From Paenibacillus sp. JJ-223 (GTDB lineage: Bacteria > Bacillota > Bacilli > Paenibacillales > Paenibacillaceae): a DNA stretch of 64,000 nt. The position numbers and the translations under genes were made by a program. The DNA lies in assembly GCF_927798175.1 (NCBI RefSeq), contig NZ_CAKMMP010000003.1, positions 186,001 to 250,000 of the forward strand, in the 5' to 3' direction. This document shows, piece after piece, positions 53,178 to 62,809 of this stretch. Within the stretch, counting starts at the first letter, position 1. Every line of letters begins with the position of its first letter. A model generated the notes under the pieces. It saw only the letters and a program-made list of their open reading frames with translations. It was not told the DNA's origin and did not search any database.

Positions 53178-53702
53178 ATGAAGACGTTTTATTATACTCC
53201 ACCAAAGCTGAAAGCTTCGACCCAACGGATTGAGGTAAAGGATGAACAGGGAAATGTATCCTGTACATTCCGACGAATTTATCCGAATGCTCTAGTAAAG
53301 TGGGGCAATGTCATTTTTGATATCGATTGGTCTGCGAGTGTTGAAGTGTATTCTTCAGAAGGTCAACCGATATTTCAATGCTCAAAAAAGACGCCGTGGA
53401 TCGGTAAACCGGAATACTTCGTCAAAAACAATCGTACTCAAGATACTTTCCGTGTAACCTACACCACATGGCAAAAGGTTGCTCCAGAGTTTAAGGTCAC
53501 CCATCGAGATCAAGAGTATGTGGTAAAAAAAGATCTGTTTGATTGGGCCAAGTTCATGCAGTCGGGCGAAGTATTGGCAAAATGGCAAATGAAACCAAGC
53601 GAATGGTTTAAGGTAAGATTGGAGATTGAAGCCGATTGTCCCATACAAGAGCCGGGATTTTTCGTGGCACTGTTCCAAAGCATTTTCTATATCGGGGATT
53701 GA
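53178..53702 (+). CDS. Tubby C-terminal-like / LURP-one-related protein
   Basis: 174 residues with the YxjI/LURP-one pattern: YYTPPKLKASTQRIEVKDEQ, GNVSCTFRRIYPN, WKLF-like repeats of short beta-strands, and a C-terminal hydrophobic helix (EPGFFVALFQSIFYIGD). No signal peptide. The fold is a 12-strand barrel around a central helix; the function in bacteria is unknown. AAAGGGAGG precedes the ATG. It is not a barstar. Confidence 0.72.
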   Translation: MKTFYYTPPKLKASTQRIEVKDEQGNVSCTFRRIYPNALVKWGNVIFDIDWSASVEVYSSEGQPIFQCSKKTPWIGKPEYFVKNNRTQDTFRVTYTTWQKVAPEFKVTHRDQEYVVKKDLFDWAKFMQSGEVLAKWQMKPSEWFKVRLEIEADCPIQEPGFFVALFQSIFYIGD

Positions 53703-53749
53703 CGACATCAGCATGACAAGCAAAATATATGATAAGAGGGGGGACGATC

Positions 53750-54136
53750 ATGGAACGTGTATCCGATGCAGTAAAGCAGGAATCCATAACATCTTTTCAA
53801 TCGACCATAAACAAGTGCGAAAATGCATTGGCGCAAATGACGGAGAAAGGCGCAAATACCACCTTAATCAAGAAAAGGCTGCATGCGCTGTACATAGGCT
53901 TGGCGATCCTGAATCACACTTGGGATCAGAGAACGCATTCGTTTGCCCGGGAAGATTTGACGGAAGCTCGCCATATTCTTACTGGTTTGTTTCCGTCCCT
54001 AGAGCGCGCATATGCCAAGTCGAAAGAAGGCAGCCCTCAAAGAACGCTGCTGGAACGAAGAATGAAATCGCTGGATCTCGCGGTGCAAGCCATAGATGAT
54101 CTTTTGAATGATCCTTCTTCTAACTGCATAACGTAG
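53750..54136 (+). CDS. Helical hypothetical protein
   Basis: 128 residues, ATG at 53750 behind GAGGGGGGACG. Predicted mostly helical (STINKCENALAQMTEKGANT, LIKKRLHALYIGLAILNHTW, EARHILTGLFPSLERAYAKS); no signal peptide. I do not recognise the family. It follows the tubby-like gene by 47 bases and may be cotranscribed; a terminator follows. Confidence 0.7.
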   Translation: MERVSDAVKQESITSFQSTINKCENALAQMTEKGANTTLIKKRLHALYIGLAILNHTWDQRTHSFAREDLTEARHILTGLFPSLERAYAKSKEGSPQRTLLERRMKSLDLAVQAIDDLLNDPSSNCIT

Positions 54137-54159
54137 GGCCGAGTTCAAAGCCGCCTAAG

Positions 54160-54195
54160 AAGAACTTCCATGAAGTAATGGGGGTTCTTTTTTTT
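54160..54195 (+). terminator. Intrinsic terminator
   Basis: AAGAACTTCCAT, loop GAAGTA, ATGGGGGTTCTT (two wobbles), then a long T tract. Confidence 0.75.
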
Positions 54196-54250
54196 GTCAA
54201 CGCAAGAGCATAAGATTGTTCAGGCAAAGTAATACTACAAAAACAGTACC

Positions 54251-54279
54251 TTGACAGTCATAGTAATGTATCGTATTAT
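54251..54279 (+). promoter_or_regulatory. Promoter of the PadR/exporter operon
   Basis: TTGACA (54251-54256), 17-base spacer, TATTAT (54274-54279). An imperfect dyad TAAT-GTATCGT-ATTA (54264-54278) overlaps the -10 and may bind the PadR protein encoded next. Confidence 0.75.
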
Positions 54280-54299
54280 GCAATTGTGGAGGTGATTGT

Positions 54300-54629
54300 A
54301 TGAGCGAAAACAAAATCACATCCGACCTGCTGCGCGGACATACGGATACGATGATCTTACGGCTCTTGTTCGAAGCTGACCGCTATGGCTATGAAATTGT
54401 GAAGCTGATTGCCGAGCGCTCGGGTGGCAAGTATGAACTAAAAGAAGCCACGATGTACTCCAGCGTCCGCCGGCTCGAGGCAGACGGTGATATCGAGTGG
54501 TATTGGGGCGATGAGTCTCAGGGCGGACGGCGTAAATATTTCCGAATTACCGAAAAGGGCAAGGAGACTTACGCCAACAACAAAAGCAATTGGGAGTATG
54601 CAAAACGCGTGCTCGAAAACCTGTTATAG
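54300..54629 (+). CDS. PadR-family transcriptional repressor
   Basis: 109 residues. A winged helix with the PadR pattern LRGHTDTMILRLLFEADRYG, ELKEATMYSSVRRLEADGDI, and GRRKYFRITEKGKE (wing). GGAGGTGATT precedes the ATG. PadR proteins usually repress the exporter genes that follow and release on binding a drug or lipid. Likely autoregulated through the dyad over its own promoter. Confidence 0.92.
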   Translation: MSENKITSDLLRGHTDTMILRLLFEADRYGYEIVKLIAERSGGKYELKEATMYSSVRRLEADGDIEWYWGDESQGGRRKYFRITEKGKETYANNKSNWEYAKRVLENLL

Positions 54630-54642
54630 GGGGCTTGATGTG

Positions 54643-55509
54643 ATGACTGAAAGATTGAACCATTATTTAAATGGCGTGTTCGCACCGTATGATGGGGTGA
54701 AAAGCGTTGCTGAATTAAAAACCGATCTGCTTTCCGACTTGCAGGAGCGATTCCGTGAACTCAAAGCCGAAGGCAAGGACGATGAAACGGCCTTTGCGAT
54801 GACCATTGACAGCATCGGTGACATTGAGCAAACGGTACGAGAAGTGGCTAATCTTTCCCGTTCATTGGAACGACAAGTAGTGACAAACTTTAGTGCAAGT
54901 AATCTGGCCAAAAGCGATTTTGCCGGCGTCACCGCGCATCAAGGGAAATTTTCGGGAAGCGCGCTGCGAGGCTCCGATTTTACCGGTGCTGACTTAACCG
55001 GCAGCACATTCGCAAGCAGTGATGTGAGAGATTCCATTTTTGACCATGCGAATCTGACGGATTGCAACCTATCTGCCATCGACCTTACGAATTCAAGTTT
55101 CTATAAATCCATCCTTGTACGTACCAACATCAGCAAGTCGGGTCTGGATCGGGCAAAATTCACGGATGTGAAGTTAACGGATGTGATGTTAAATATGGCT
55201 GATCTTAGAAAAACGGTCTTTGATCGCTGTAGCTTTACCGGTGTAGATTTCAGATATTCGGATCTGCGGGGGCAGCGATTTGACGGGCAGACTTTCATCG
55301 GGGTCAAGTTTGACAAGTCGGCACTTAACGAAGCTTCGTTTAAAGGCGCGATACTCAAAAATGTTTCGTTTGTTTCCGGCTTTACTTTGTCCAAGAAATA
55401 CTATCGTGCCATCAAAACCGTCTGCTTTGATGACGCTATGATGGATAAGTTGACATACGCAGCTCTTAAAGGCATGGAGGCGGACTTGTCGAAAGTTACT
55501 GTTATTTAA
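54643..55509 (+). CDS. Fusion of a HAAS/permease-prefix domain with pentapeptide repeats
   Basis: 288 residues from the ATG at 54643 behind GGGGGC. Residues 1-~72 form a helical domain (LNHYLNGVFAPYDGVKSVAE, DDETAFAMTIDSIGDIEQTV) of the type found on membrane proteins paired with PadR regulators. Residues ~85-265 are pentapeptide repeats (SDFAG, ADLTG, SIFDH, ADLRK, SDLRG, ASFKG) forming a right-handed beta-helix. No membrane segment. It sits between the PadR and ABC genes, so a sensing or antibiotic-protection role is plausible but unproven. Confidence 0.85.
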   Translation: MTERLNHYLNGVFAPYDGVKSVAELKTDLLSDLQERFRELKAEGKDDETAFAMTIDSIGDIEQTVREVANLSRSLERQVVTNFSASNLAKSDFAGVTAHQGKFSGSALRGSDFTGADLTGSTFASSDVRDSIFDHANLTDCNLSAIDLTNSSFYKSILVRTNISKSGLDRAKFTDVKLTDVMLNMADLRKTVFDRCSFTGVDFRYSDLRGQRFDGQTFIGVKFDKSALNEASFKGAILKNVSFVSGFTLSKKYYRAIKTVCFDDAMMDKLTYAALKGMEADLSKVTVI

Positions 55510-55532
55510 AAACAGTTCGAGGAGGAAGGAAT

Positions 55533-56294
55533 ATGCAAAACGCTGCAATTCAAGTGAAAGGACTGCAAAAGTCCTACAAACAGCTTCACATCCTCAAAGG
55601 CGTAGATTTCGAAGTGGATCAAGGGAGTATTTTTGCCCTGCTTGGTTCTAACGGCGCGGGCAAGACGACGATTGTCAAAATACTCACCACGTTGTTGAAA
55701 CAGGACGGGGGAACAGCTTCCGTAAACGGATTCGATGTTGCATCAAGCCCCGACAATGTGCGACAGGCGATCAGCCTGACCGGACAATTCTCCGCTGTAG
55801 ACGAGATTTTGACCGGAAGGGAAAATCTGATCATGATTGCCAAACTGCGATACCTCAAAAATCCGCGTCAAGTGGCGGATCACATGCTTAAACGCTTCAG
55901 CTTGACAGATGCCGCCGATCGCAGAGCTTCCACCTATTCCGGAGGGATGCGCCGCAGGCTCGATATCGCCTTAAGCCTTGTGGGAAGTCCTCGGGTCATT
56001 TTCCTTGATGAGCCAACGACCGGGCTGGACCCGGAATCGCGCATTGAGGTTTGGAAAATTATCAAAGAGCTTGCCGACGGTGGTACGACGATTCTTCTTA
56101 CGACGCAGTATTTGGAGGAAGCAGAGCAGCTTGCCGACAAAATAGCCATCTTGCATGAAGGCAAAATTATCGCAAACGGCTCGCTCGCGGAGCTGAAAAA
56201 ACGGCTTCCATCCACAAAGGTGGAGTATGTTGAAAAACAGCCGACGTTGGAAGAGATTTTTCTCGCCATCGTTGGCAAAAAGGAGGGAGCGTAA
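55533..56294 (+). CDS. DrrA-type ABC transporter ATPase
   Basis: 253 residues. Walker A GSNGAGKTT, signature YSGGMRRRLDIAL, Walker B VIFLDEPTTGLDP, and the switch-like TTQYLEEAEQLADKIAI. The C-terminal tail KVEYVEKQPTLEEIFLAIVG is the DrrA-specific extension. Works with the next gene to export a drug or lipid. GAGGAGG precedes the ATG. Confidence 0.95.
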   Translation: MQNAAIQVKGLQKSYKQLHILKGVDFEVDQGSIFALLGSNGAGKTTIVKILTTLLKQDGGTASVNGFDVASSPDNVRQAISLTGQFSAVDEILTGRENLIMIAKLRYLKNPRQVADHMLKRFSLTDAADRRASTYSGGMRRRLDIALSLVGSPRVIFLDEPTTGLDPESRIEVWKIIKELADGGTTILLTTQYLEEAEQLADKIAILHEGKIIANGSLAELKKRLPSTKVEYVEKQPTLEEIFLAIVGKKEGA

Positions 56295-57068
56295 ATGGAG
56301 ACGACAAAAAAACATTTTTTTAACGATCTGGGTGTCATGCTCGGACGCTCAATGCTCCACATTTCTCGCAGTATGGACACCATCATTACAGTCACCGTCA
56401 TGCCGATCGCATTCATGCTGCTGTTCGTCTATGTATTCGGAGGTGCAATTGAATCCGGAACGGATAACTATGTGAACTATCTGCTGCCAGGCATTCTGCT
56501 TATAGCCATCGCCAGCGGCGTATCTTACACGGCTTATCGCCTGTTTATTGATGTACAACGAGGTATATTTGAGCGGTTTCACACCATGCCCATTTCACGT
56601 TCCACCTTGTTGTGGGGGCATGTGCTGACATCACTGGTATCCAACGCCATATCGGTTGTCATCATTATTCTCGCAGCGCTTATTATGGGGTTTCGTTCGT
56701 CAGCGGGAATCCTGTCATGGCTTGCCGTAGCAGGTATACTCATATTGTTTACACTCGCGTTAACCTGGGTTGCGACGATTGCCGGGCTGTCCGCGAAATC
56801 TGTGGATGGTGCAACCGCTTTTTCTTATCCGATGATATTCCTGCCGTTTATCAGCTCGGCGTTTGTCCCGACTGATTCAATGCCATCGATTGTGCGTGCC
56901 TTTGCCGAAAACCAGCCGGTGACCGCAATCGTTGAATCCATTCGGGCGCTACTGTCAGGTCAGCCGGTGGGTAGTAATCTGTGGGTGGCTCTTGTATGGT
57001 GTGTCGGAATTATGCTCGTAGCGTATGGATTGGCGATGCAAGTGTATAAAAAGCGCGTAAGAAGCTAA
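56295..57068 (+). CDS. DrrB-type ABC transporter permease (ABC-2)
   Basis: 257 residues, six membrane segments, ABC-2 family landmarks YLLPGILLIAIASGVSY and FERFHTMPISRSTLLWGH. The ATG abuts the stop of the ATPase gene, implying tight coupling. It forms the membrane part of the exporter. Confidence 0.94.
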   Translation: METTKKHFFNDLGVMLGRSMLHISRSMDTIITVTVMPIAFMLLFVYVFGGAIESGTDNYVNYLLPGILLIAIASGVSYTAYRLFIDVQRGIFERFHTMPISRSTLLWGHVLTSLVSNAISVVIIILAALIMGFRSSAGILSWLAVAGILILFTLALTWVATIAGLSAKSVDGATAFSYPMIFLPFISSAFVPTDSMPSIVRAFAENQPVTAIVESIRALLSGQPVGSNLWVALVWCVGIMLVAYGLAMQVYKKRVRS

Positions 57069-57092
57069 AGAAAGCATAAATTCTGTTCTGCT

Positions 57093-57127
57093 GGTGGTGC
57101 CAGGTTTCGCGGGTACCATTCTTTTTT
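57093..57127 (+). terminator. Intrinsic terminator of the exporter operon
   Basis: TGGTGCC and GGGTACCA pair (one wobble) around a nine-base loop, followed by TTC and eight T. Confidence 0.65.
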
Positions 57128-57152
57128 TTGCATCATTATCGGTATTGCGGCA

Positions 57153-57186
57153 TCAAAAAAAAAGAACCTGATAACATTTATCGGGT
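57153..57186 (-). terminator. Minus-strand intrinsic terminator
   Basis: On the minus strand GGACCCGATAA and TTATCAGGTTC form an 11-position stem with one mismatch, followed by nine T. It faces away from rph and would end the candidate sRNA. Confidence 0.7.
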
Positions 57187-57272
57187 CCTTTAGTATTGCA
57201 TATACAGAACTACAATGTTACAATCGGAATGCGATTCTATATTGTGAATTTTGCATAAGTAGTTCATCTTAT
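57153..57272 (-). ncRNA. Candidate small RNA divergent from rph
   Basis: About 120 nt between a consensus minus-strand promoter and a minus-strand terminator. Folding features: GTAGTTC (plus 57259-57265) and GAACTAC (57205-57211) make a closing stem, with AATCG/CGATT inside. A 25-codon frame exists within it but has no ribosome site, so I favour a non-coding RNA. No known family recognised. Confidence 0.55.
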
Positions 57273-57278
57273 AATTTA

Positions 57279-57307
57279 ATTATAGTACGCTGATGAACTC
57301 TTGTCAA
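57279..57307 (-). promoter_or_regulatory. Perfect consensus sigma-A promoter, minus strand
   Basis: TTGACA (57307-57302), exactly 17 bases, TATAAT (57284-57279): consensus at all twelve positions. A plus-strand TATAAT (57270-57275) lies four bases away, and 8-bp inverted repeats AGTTCATC/GATGAACT (57261, 57292) flank both -10 boxes. Confidence 0.8.
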
Positions 57308-57340
57308 ATGATTTTTTCTGAATTCATGAATAAGGAGTGA

Positions 57341-59962
<2,622 letters not shown>

Positions 59963-59990
59963 CATCCAGAGTCGGTTCAAAACAGACCCC

Positions 59991-60026
59991 AAAAAACCGT
60001 TGATCGTTTCGGATTAACGGTTTTTT
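59991..60026. terminator. Bidirectional intrinsic terminator
   Basis: AAAAAACCGTT and AACGGTTTTTT pair around an inner ATC/GAT step, with T tracts on both strands. Ends rph and the convergent methyltransferase gene. Confidence 0.85.
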
Positions 60027-60040
60027 GATCTGACAAACGT

Positions 60041-60667
60041 TTATGATGCTTTCTTGCATGTAATCATTAAAAATGGCATCGAAGGTTTATTGGCCATGCT
60101 TTTGTTCGGTTCGTTTATTTCCGAAATCTCGACCAGCCCGAATTTACCGAATTGATCCGTAATGGAATCCGTGTCATAGAAGAACAGTTTGACGCCATCC
60201 TTTGTCTCGAAATAGTTTTGATCCAAAAGCTTGCCTGTACCGAACATCGGAGCTTTTTTGGAAATCGTGGTAAAGACCATATAACCGCCTGGCTTTAGCT
60301 GAGCATAGCAATCTTGAATGAATTTTTCTCTTTCACCTTGGTTCAATAAGTGGATCAGGGCGTGGCTGAATATGCCGTCGTAACGTTTGTCATCAAACGG
60401 CATGCCGGTTACCGAACCATGTACGATATCGATGTCAATCCCGTTTTGCCTCGCCAAATCGATGGCTGTTTGTGAAATTTCAATGCCGGTGACAGCGATG
60501 CCTGCATCCATAAAAACCTTTGCGTTTCTACCATACCCAATACCCGGAATCAGCACATGCTTCACATGTTCCGCAAGGAAAAAATCTCTGGTCAACATGG
60601 CCGAATCTGCAGGTTCAAATCCCCACATCGTTTGTTTCTCAATAAAGCTGGATTCCCAAAATTCCAT
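60041..60667 (-). CDS. Class I SAM-dependent methyltransferase
   Basis: 208 residues. SAM motif I is VLIPGIGYGRNAKVFMDAG, followed by VTGIEISQTAIDLAR (acidic ribose-binding E), DIVHGSVTGMPFD and LKPGGYMVFTTIS. It resembles small-molecule thiopurine- or tellurite-type methyltransferases; the substrate is unknown. An AAAGGAGATC site precedes the ATG. Confidence 0.88.
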   Translation of the reverse strand: MEFWESSFIEKQTMWGFEPADSAMLTRDFFLAEHVKHVLIPGIGYGRNAKVFMDAGIAVTGIEISQTAIDLARQNGIDIDIVHGSVTGMPFDDKRYDGIFSHALIHLLNQGEREKFIQDCYAQLKPGGYMVFTTISKKAPMFGTGKLLDQNYFETKDGVKLFFYDTDSITDQFGKFGLVEISEINEPNKSMANKPSMPFLMITCKKAS

Positions 60668-60806
60668 GATGCGTTGATCTCCTTTCGTTTCATTCGTAAG
60701 TTATGAGAGAGTCTCATTATTATAGATATATAAACTCTTTAATAACTATAATTGATAATCTTCCGACTGTAAACAGTCATCGCTTAACGAAGTACAAGTC
60801 ATACCT

Positions 60807-60899
60807 TTACTTCAAATACCGGTAGACATTAAAGGCCAACTGCCTGGCATTCCGGATCACGGACAATTCCTCGGTGCGAATTTCGTAAAAGGGATTCAT
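60807..60899 (-). CDS. Small protein, 30 residues
   Basis: Minus-strand frame starting at 60899 behind AGGGAGGAAATAAAG. It encodes MNPFYEIRTEELSVIRNARQ, LAFNVYRYLK and stop. Amphipathic helical character, no membrane segment, no family recognised. It lies next to the left end of the IS element and could be a truncated gene or a genuine small protein; the strong ribosome site favours translation. Confidence 0.5.
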   Translation of the reverse strand: MNPFYEIRTEELSVIRNARQLAFNVYRYLK

Positions 60900-61031
60900 C
60901 TTTATTTCCTCCCTGTGCAATTTTTGGCTGATTTTTAACTTTCAGTAGGCGAAGCCTAGAGTCTTTATGTTGATACATTTTTCTATACTATGATATAATC
61001 AGTATTAGAACATCGAAAGGCTGGTAAATCA

Positions 61032-61430
61032 ATGAAATTGGATAATAATAATCATTCAGTGTTCTTGTTGTATTATCATCTCGTTCTGGTCGTGAAACAT
61101 CGTAGAGAAGTGATTGATGATACCGTATCTGACTATGCGAAAGAGATGTTCGTTCGATTGGGCGAAAATTACAATATCTCTTTGGTCGAATGGAATCATA
61201 ATATGGACCATGTGCATATTTTGTTCAAAGCACATCCGAATACCGAATTGTCAAAATTCATCAACGCCTATAAAAGTGCAAGCTCAAGGCTGATCAAGAA
61301 AGAGTTTCCACAAGTCAGAAAGAAACTGTGGAAAGAATATTTTTGGTCAAGGAGCTTTTGCCTACTTACAACGGGTGGTTCCCCTATTGAAGAGATCAAG
61401 AAATATATTGAACATCAAGGGATGAAGTGA
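61032..61430 (+). CDS. tnpA: IS200/IS605 transposase TnpA (Y1 HUH)
   Basis: 132 residues. HUH motif HVH (H60, H62) in NHNMDHVHILF and the nucleophile Y125 in EEIKKYIEHQG. It cuts and rejoins single-stranded DNA at the element ends through the hairpins noted. Promoter-like TATAAT at 60991-60996. It stops 11 bases before tnpB. Confidence 0.95.
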   Translation: MKLDNNNHSVFLLYYHLVLVVKHRREVIDDTVSDYAKEMFVRLGENYNISLVEWNHNMDHVHILFKAHPNTELSKFINAYKSASSRLIKKEFPQVRKKLWKEYFWSRSFCLLTTGGSPIEEIKKYIEHQGMK

Positions 61431-61441
61431 GGTGATTCGAG

Positions 61442-62548
61442 ATGGCAAACAAGGCCTATCAATTCCGTCTATACCCCACACCACGACAAGAACAGCTTCT
61501 TGCAAAAACCTTCGGTTGTGTTCGCTTCGTCTACAACCAAATGTTAGCTGAACGAAAGGATACGTATGAACAATTCAAGGCTGATCAAGAAACGCTAAAG
61601 AAGCAAAAATTCCCTACCCCTGCCAAGTATAAAAAGGAGTTTGTGTGGCTCAAAGAAGTGGACAGTCTTGCTTTGGCAAATGCTCAACTTCATTTGCAGA
61701 AGGCATATCAAAGCTTCTTTTCGGGTCGAGCCAAGTTTCCGAAATTCAAAAGTCGTAAAGCAAGACAGTCCTATACAACAAATGTGGTCAACGGAAACAT
61801 CATGCTCTTGGATGGCTATCTCAAATTACCGAAGCTGAAACTCGTGAAAATCAAGCAGCATCGGGAAATCCCTTCGCATCATATCATCAAGTCTTGTACG
61901 GTTTCTCGAACAAAAACGGGAAAATACTACGTTTCTATTCTCACGGAATACGAACATCGCCCTGTACAAAAAGAAATACAAGCTGTTGTTGGCTTAGATT
62001 TTTCCATGAGTGCCTTATATGTGGATAGTGAAGAAGGGAAGACAGCCAATTCCTCTCGTTTCTACCGCCAAGCATTGGAGAAATTGGCAAAGGAACAGCG
62101 TATTTTGTCACGCAGAAAGCAAGGTTCTCAGCGTTGGCACAAACAGCGTTTGAAGGTAGCGAAGCTACACGAAAAAATTGCCAATCAGCGACGAGACTTT
62201 CTACATAAAGAATCGCACAAATTAGCGAAACGGTATGATTGCGTGGTCATTGAAGACCTCAATATGAAGGGAATGTCACAAGCCCTCCATTTTGGCAAAA
62301 GCGTTTCTGATCAAGCATGGGGCATGTTCACGAGGTTTCTCCAATACAAGTTAGAGGATCAAGGAAAGAAGCTGATCGAAATCGACAAATGGTTTCCATC
62401 CTCCAAAACGTGTTCAAGTTGCGGTCACATCAAGGAGTCCTTATCTCTTTCTGACCGTATATTCCACTGTGATTGTGGTTTTGTGGCAGATCGAGACTGG
62501 AATGCTTCGATCAACATCAAAAACGAAGGACTGCGAATGTTAGCATAA
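61442..62548 (+). CDS. tnpB: TnpB, RNA-guided nuclease of the IS605 element
   Basis: 368 residues. RuvC residues are intact: D186 (VVGLDFSMS), E271 (VVIEDLNMKG), D352 (ADRDWNASINI). The zinc-binding cysteines are C324, C327, C343 and C345 (CSSCGH ... CDCG). The N-terminal helix-turn-helix YPTPRQEQLLAKTFGCVRFV is typical. TnpB uses the element's own right-end RNA as guide. Intact catalytic residues suggest an active nuclease. Confidence 0.95.
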   Translation: MANKAYQFRLYPTPRQEQLLAKTFGCVRFVYNQMLAERKDTYEQFKADQETLKKQKFPTPAKYKKEFVWLKEVDSLALANAQLHLQKAYQSFFSGRAKFPKFKSRKARQSYTTNVVNGNIMLLDGYLKLPKLKLVKIKQHREIPSHHIIKSCTVSRTKTGKYYVSILTEYEHRPVQKEIQAVVGLDFSMSALYVDSEEGKTANSSRFYRQALEKLAKEQRILSRRKQGSQRWHKQRLKVAKLHEKIANQRRDFLHKESHKLAKRYDCVVIEDLNMKGMSQALHFGKSVSDQAWGMFTRFLQYKLEDQGKKLIEIDKWFPSSKTCSSCGHIKESLSLSDRIFHCDCGFVADRDWNASINIKNEGLRMLA

Positions 62549-62662
62549 AATGATATAGAGCATGGAACAGGCTCGGGAAGCTAAGTCAATTTCGTACCGA
62601 TAGGTGCGATTACCTTAGAAGCCCCCACCTCAAAGAGTTTGCGTAGGTGGAGGGTAGTTCAC
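62549..62662 (+). ncRNA. Omega-RNA (reRNA) scaffold of TnpB
   Basis: The sequence between the tnpB stop and the right end is structured: GGTGCGATTACC dyads, then GAAGCCCCCACCT ... AGGTGGAGGGTAGTTCAC, the typical 3' scaffold. It probably starts within the end of tnpB. The guide would be the flank from 62663 (TGTGTTATGTCTACACTG). Confidence 0.6.
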
Positions 62663-62717
62663 TGTGTTATGTCTACACTGCCATCCTCCGCCATGGTAAA
62701 ATTCAAGTGTATGACGC

Positions 62718-62779
62718 ATGCAAGCGATTACAAAAGAGAGGCAGAACCCATCTGGAGCAGCGAAAGCGATAACTTGCAT
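62718..62779 (+). repeat. Short relative of the palindromic repeat (copy E)
   Basis: ATGCAAG (62718-62724) and CTTGCAT (62773-62779) enclose GAGAGGCAGAACCCATCTGG, AGCAGCGAAAGCG, which aligns with the conserved left core of copy C. The rest of the element is missing. It lies just upstream of the final gene. Confidence 0.6.
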
Positions 62780-62809
62780 TTAACGAACTCAAGAGTGGAG
62801 GGGCGTTCC

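Larger units (their letters stand above)
60940..62662 (+). mobile_element. IS200/IS605-family insertion sequence, intact
   Basis: Left end has the subterminal hairpin TAGGC-GAA-GCCTA (60946-60958), just after TTTAAC (60934-60939). The right end has the hairpin CCACCT/AGGTGG (62625-62650) and ends near TTCAC (62658-62662). Between lie tnpA and tnpB in the same direction. No terminal inverted repeats or target duplication are expected for this single-strand transposon family. Both genes appear complete, so it may be active. Confidence 0.88.

Noticed and set aside
53178..53702. Barstar partner for the barnase-like gene
   Set aside because: The gene is twice the size of barstar and has a tubby/LURP-one pattern with no barstar motif.
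54251..57068. CRISPR or phage-defence island
   Set aside because: No repeat-spacer array, Cas gene or known defence gene is visible here or elsewhere in the window; TnpB belongs to the IS element.
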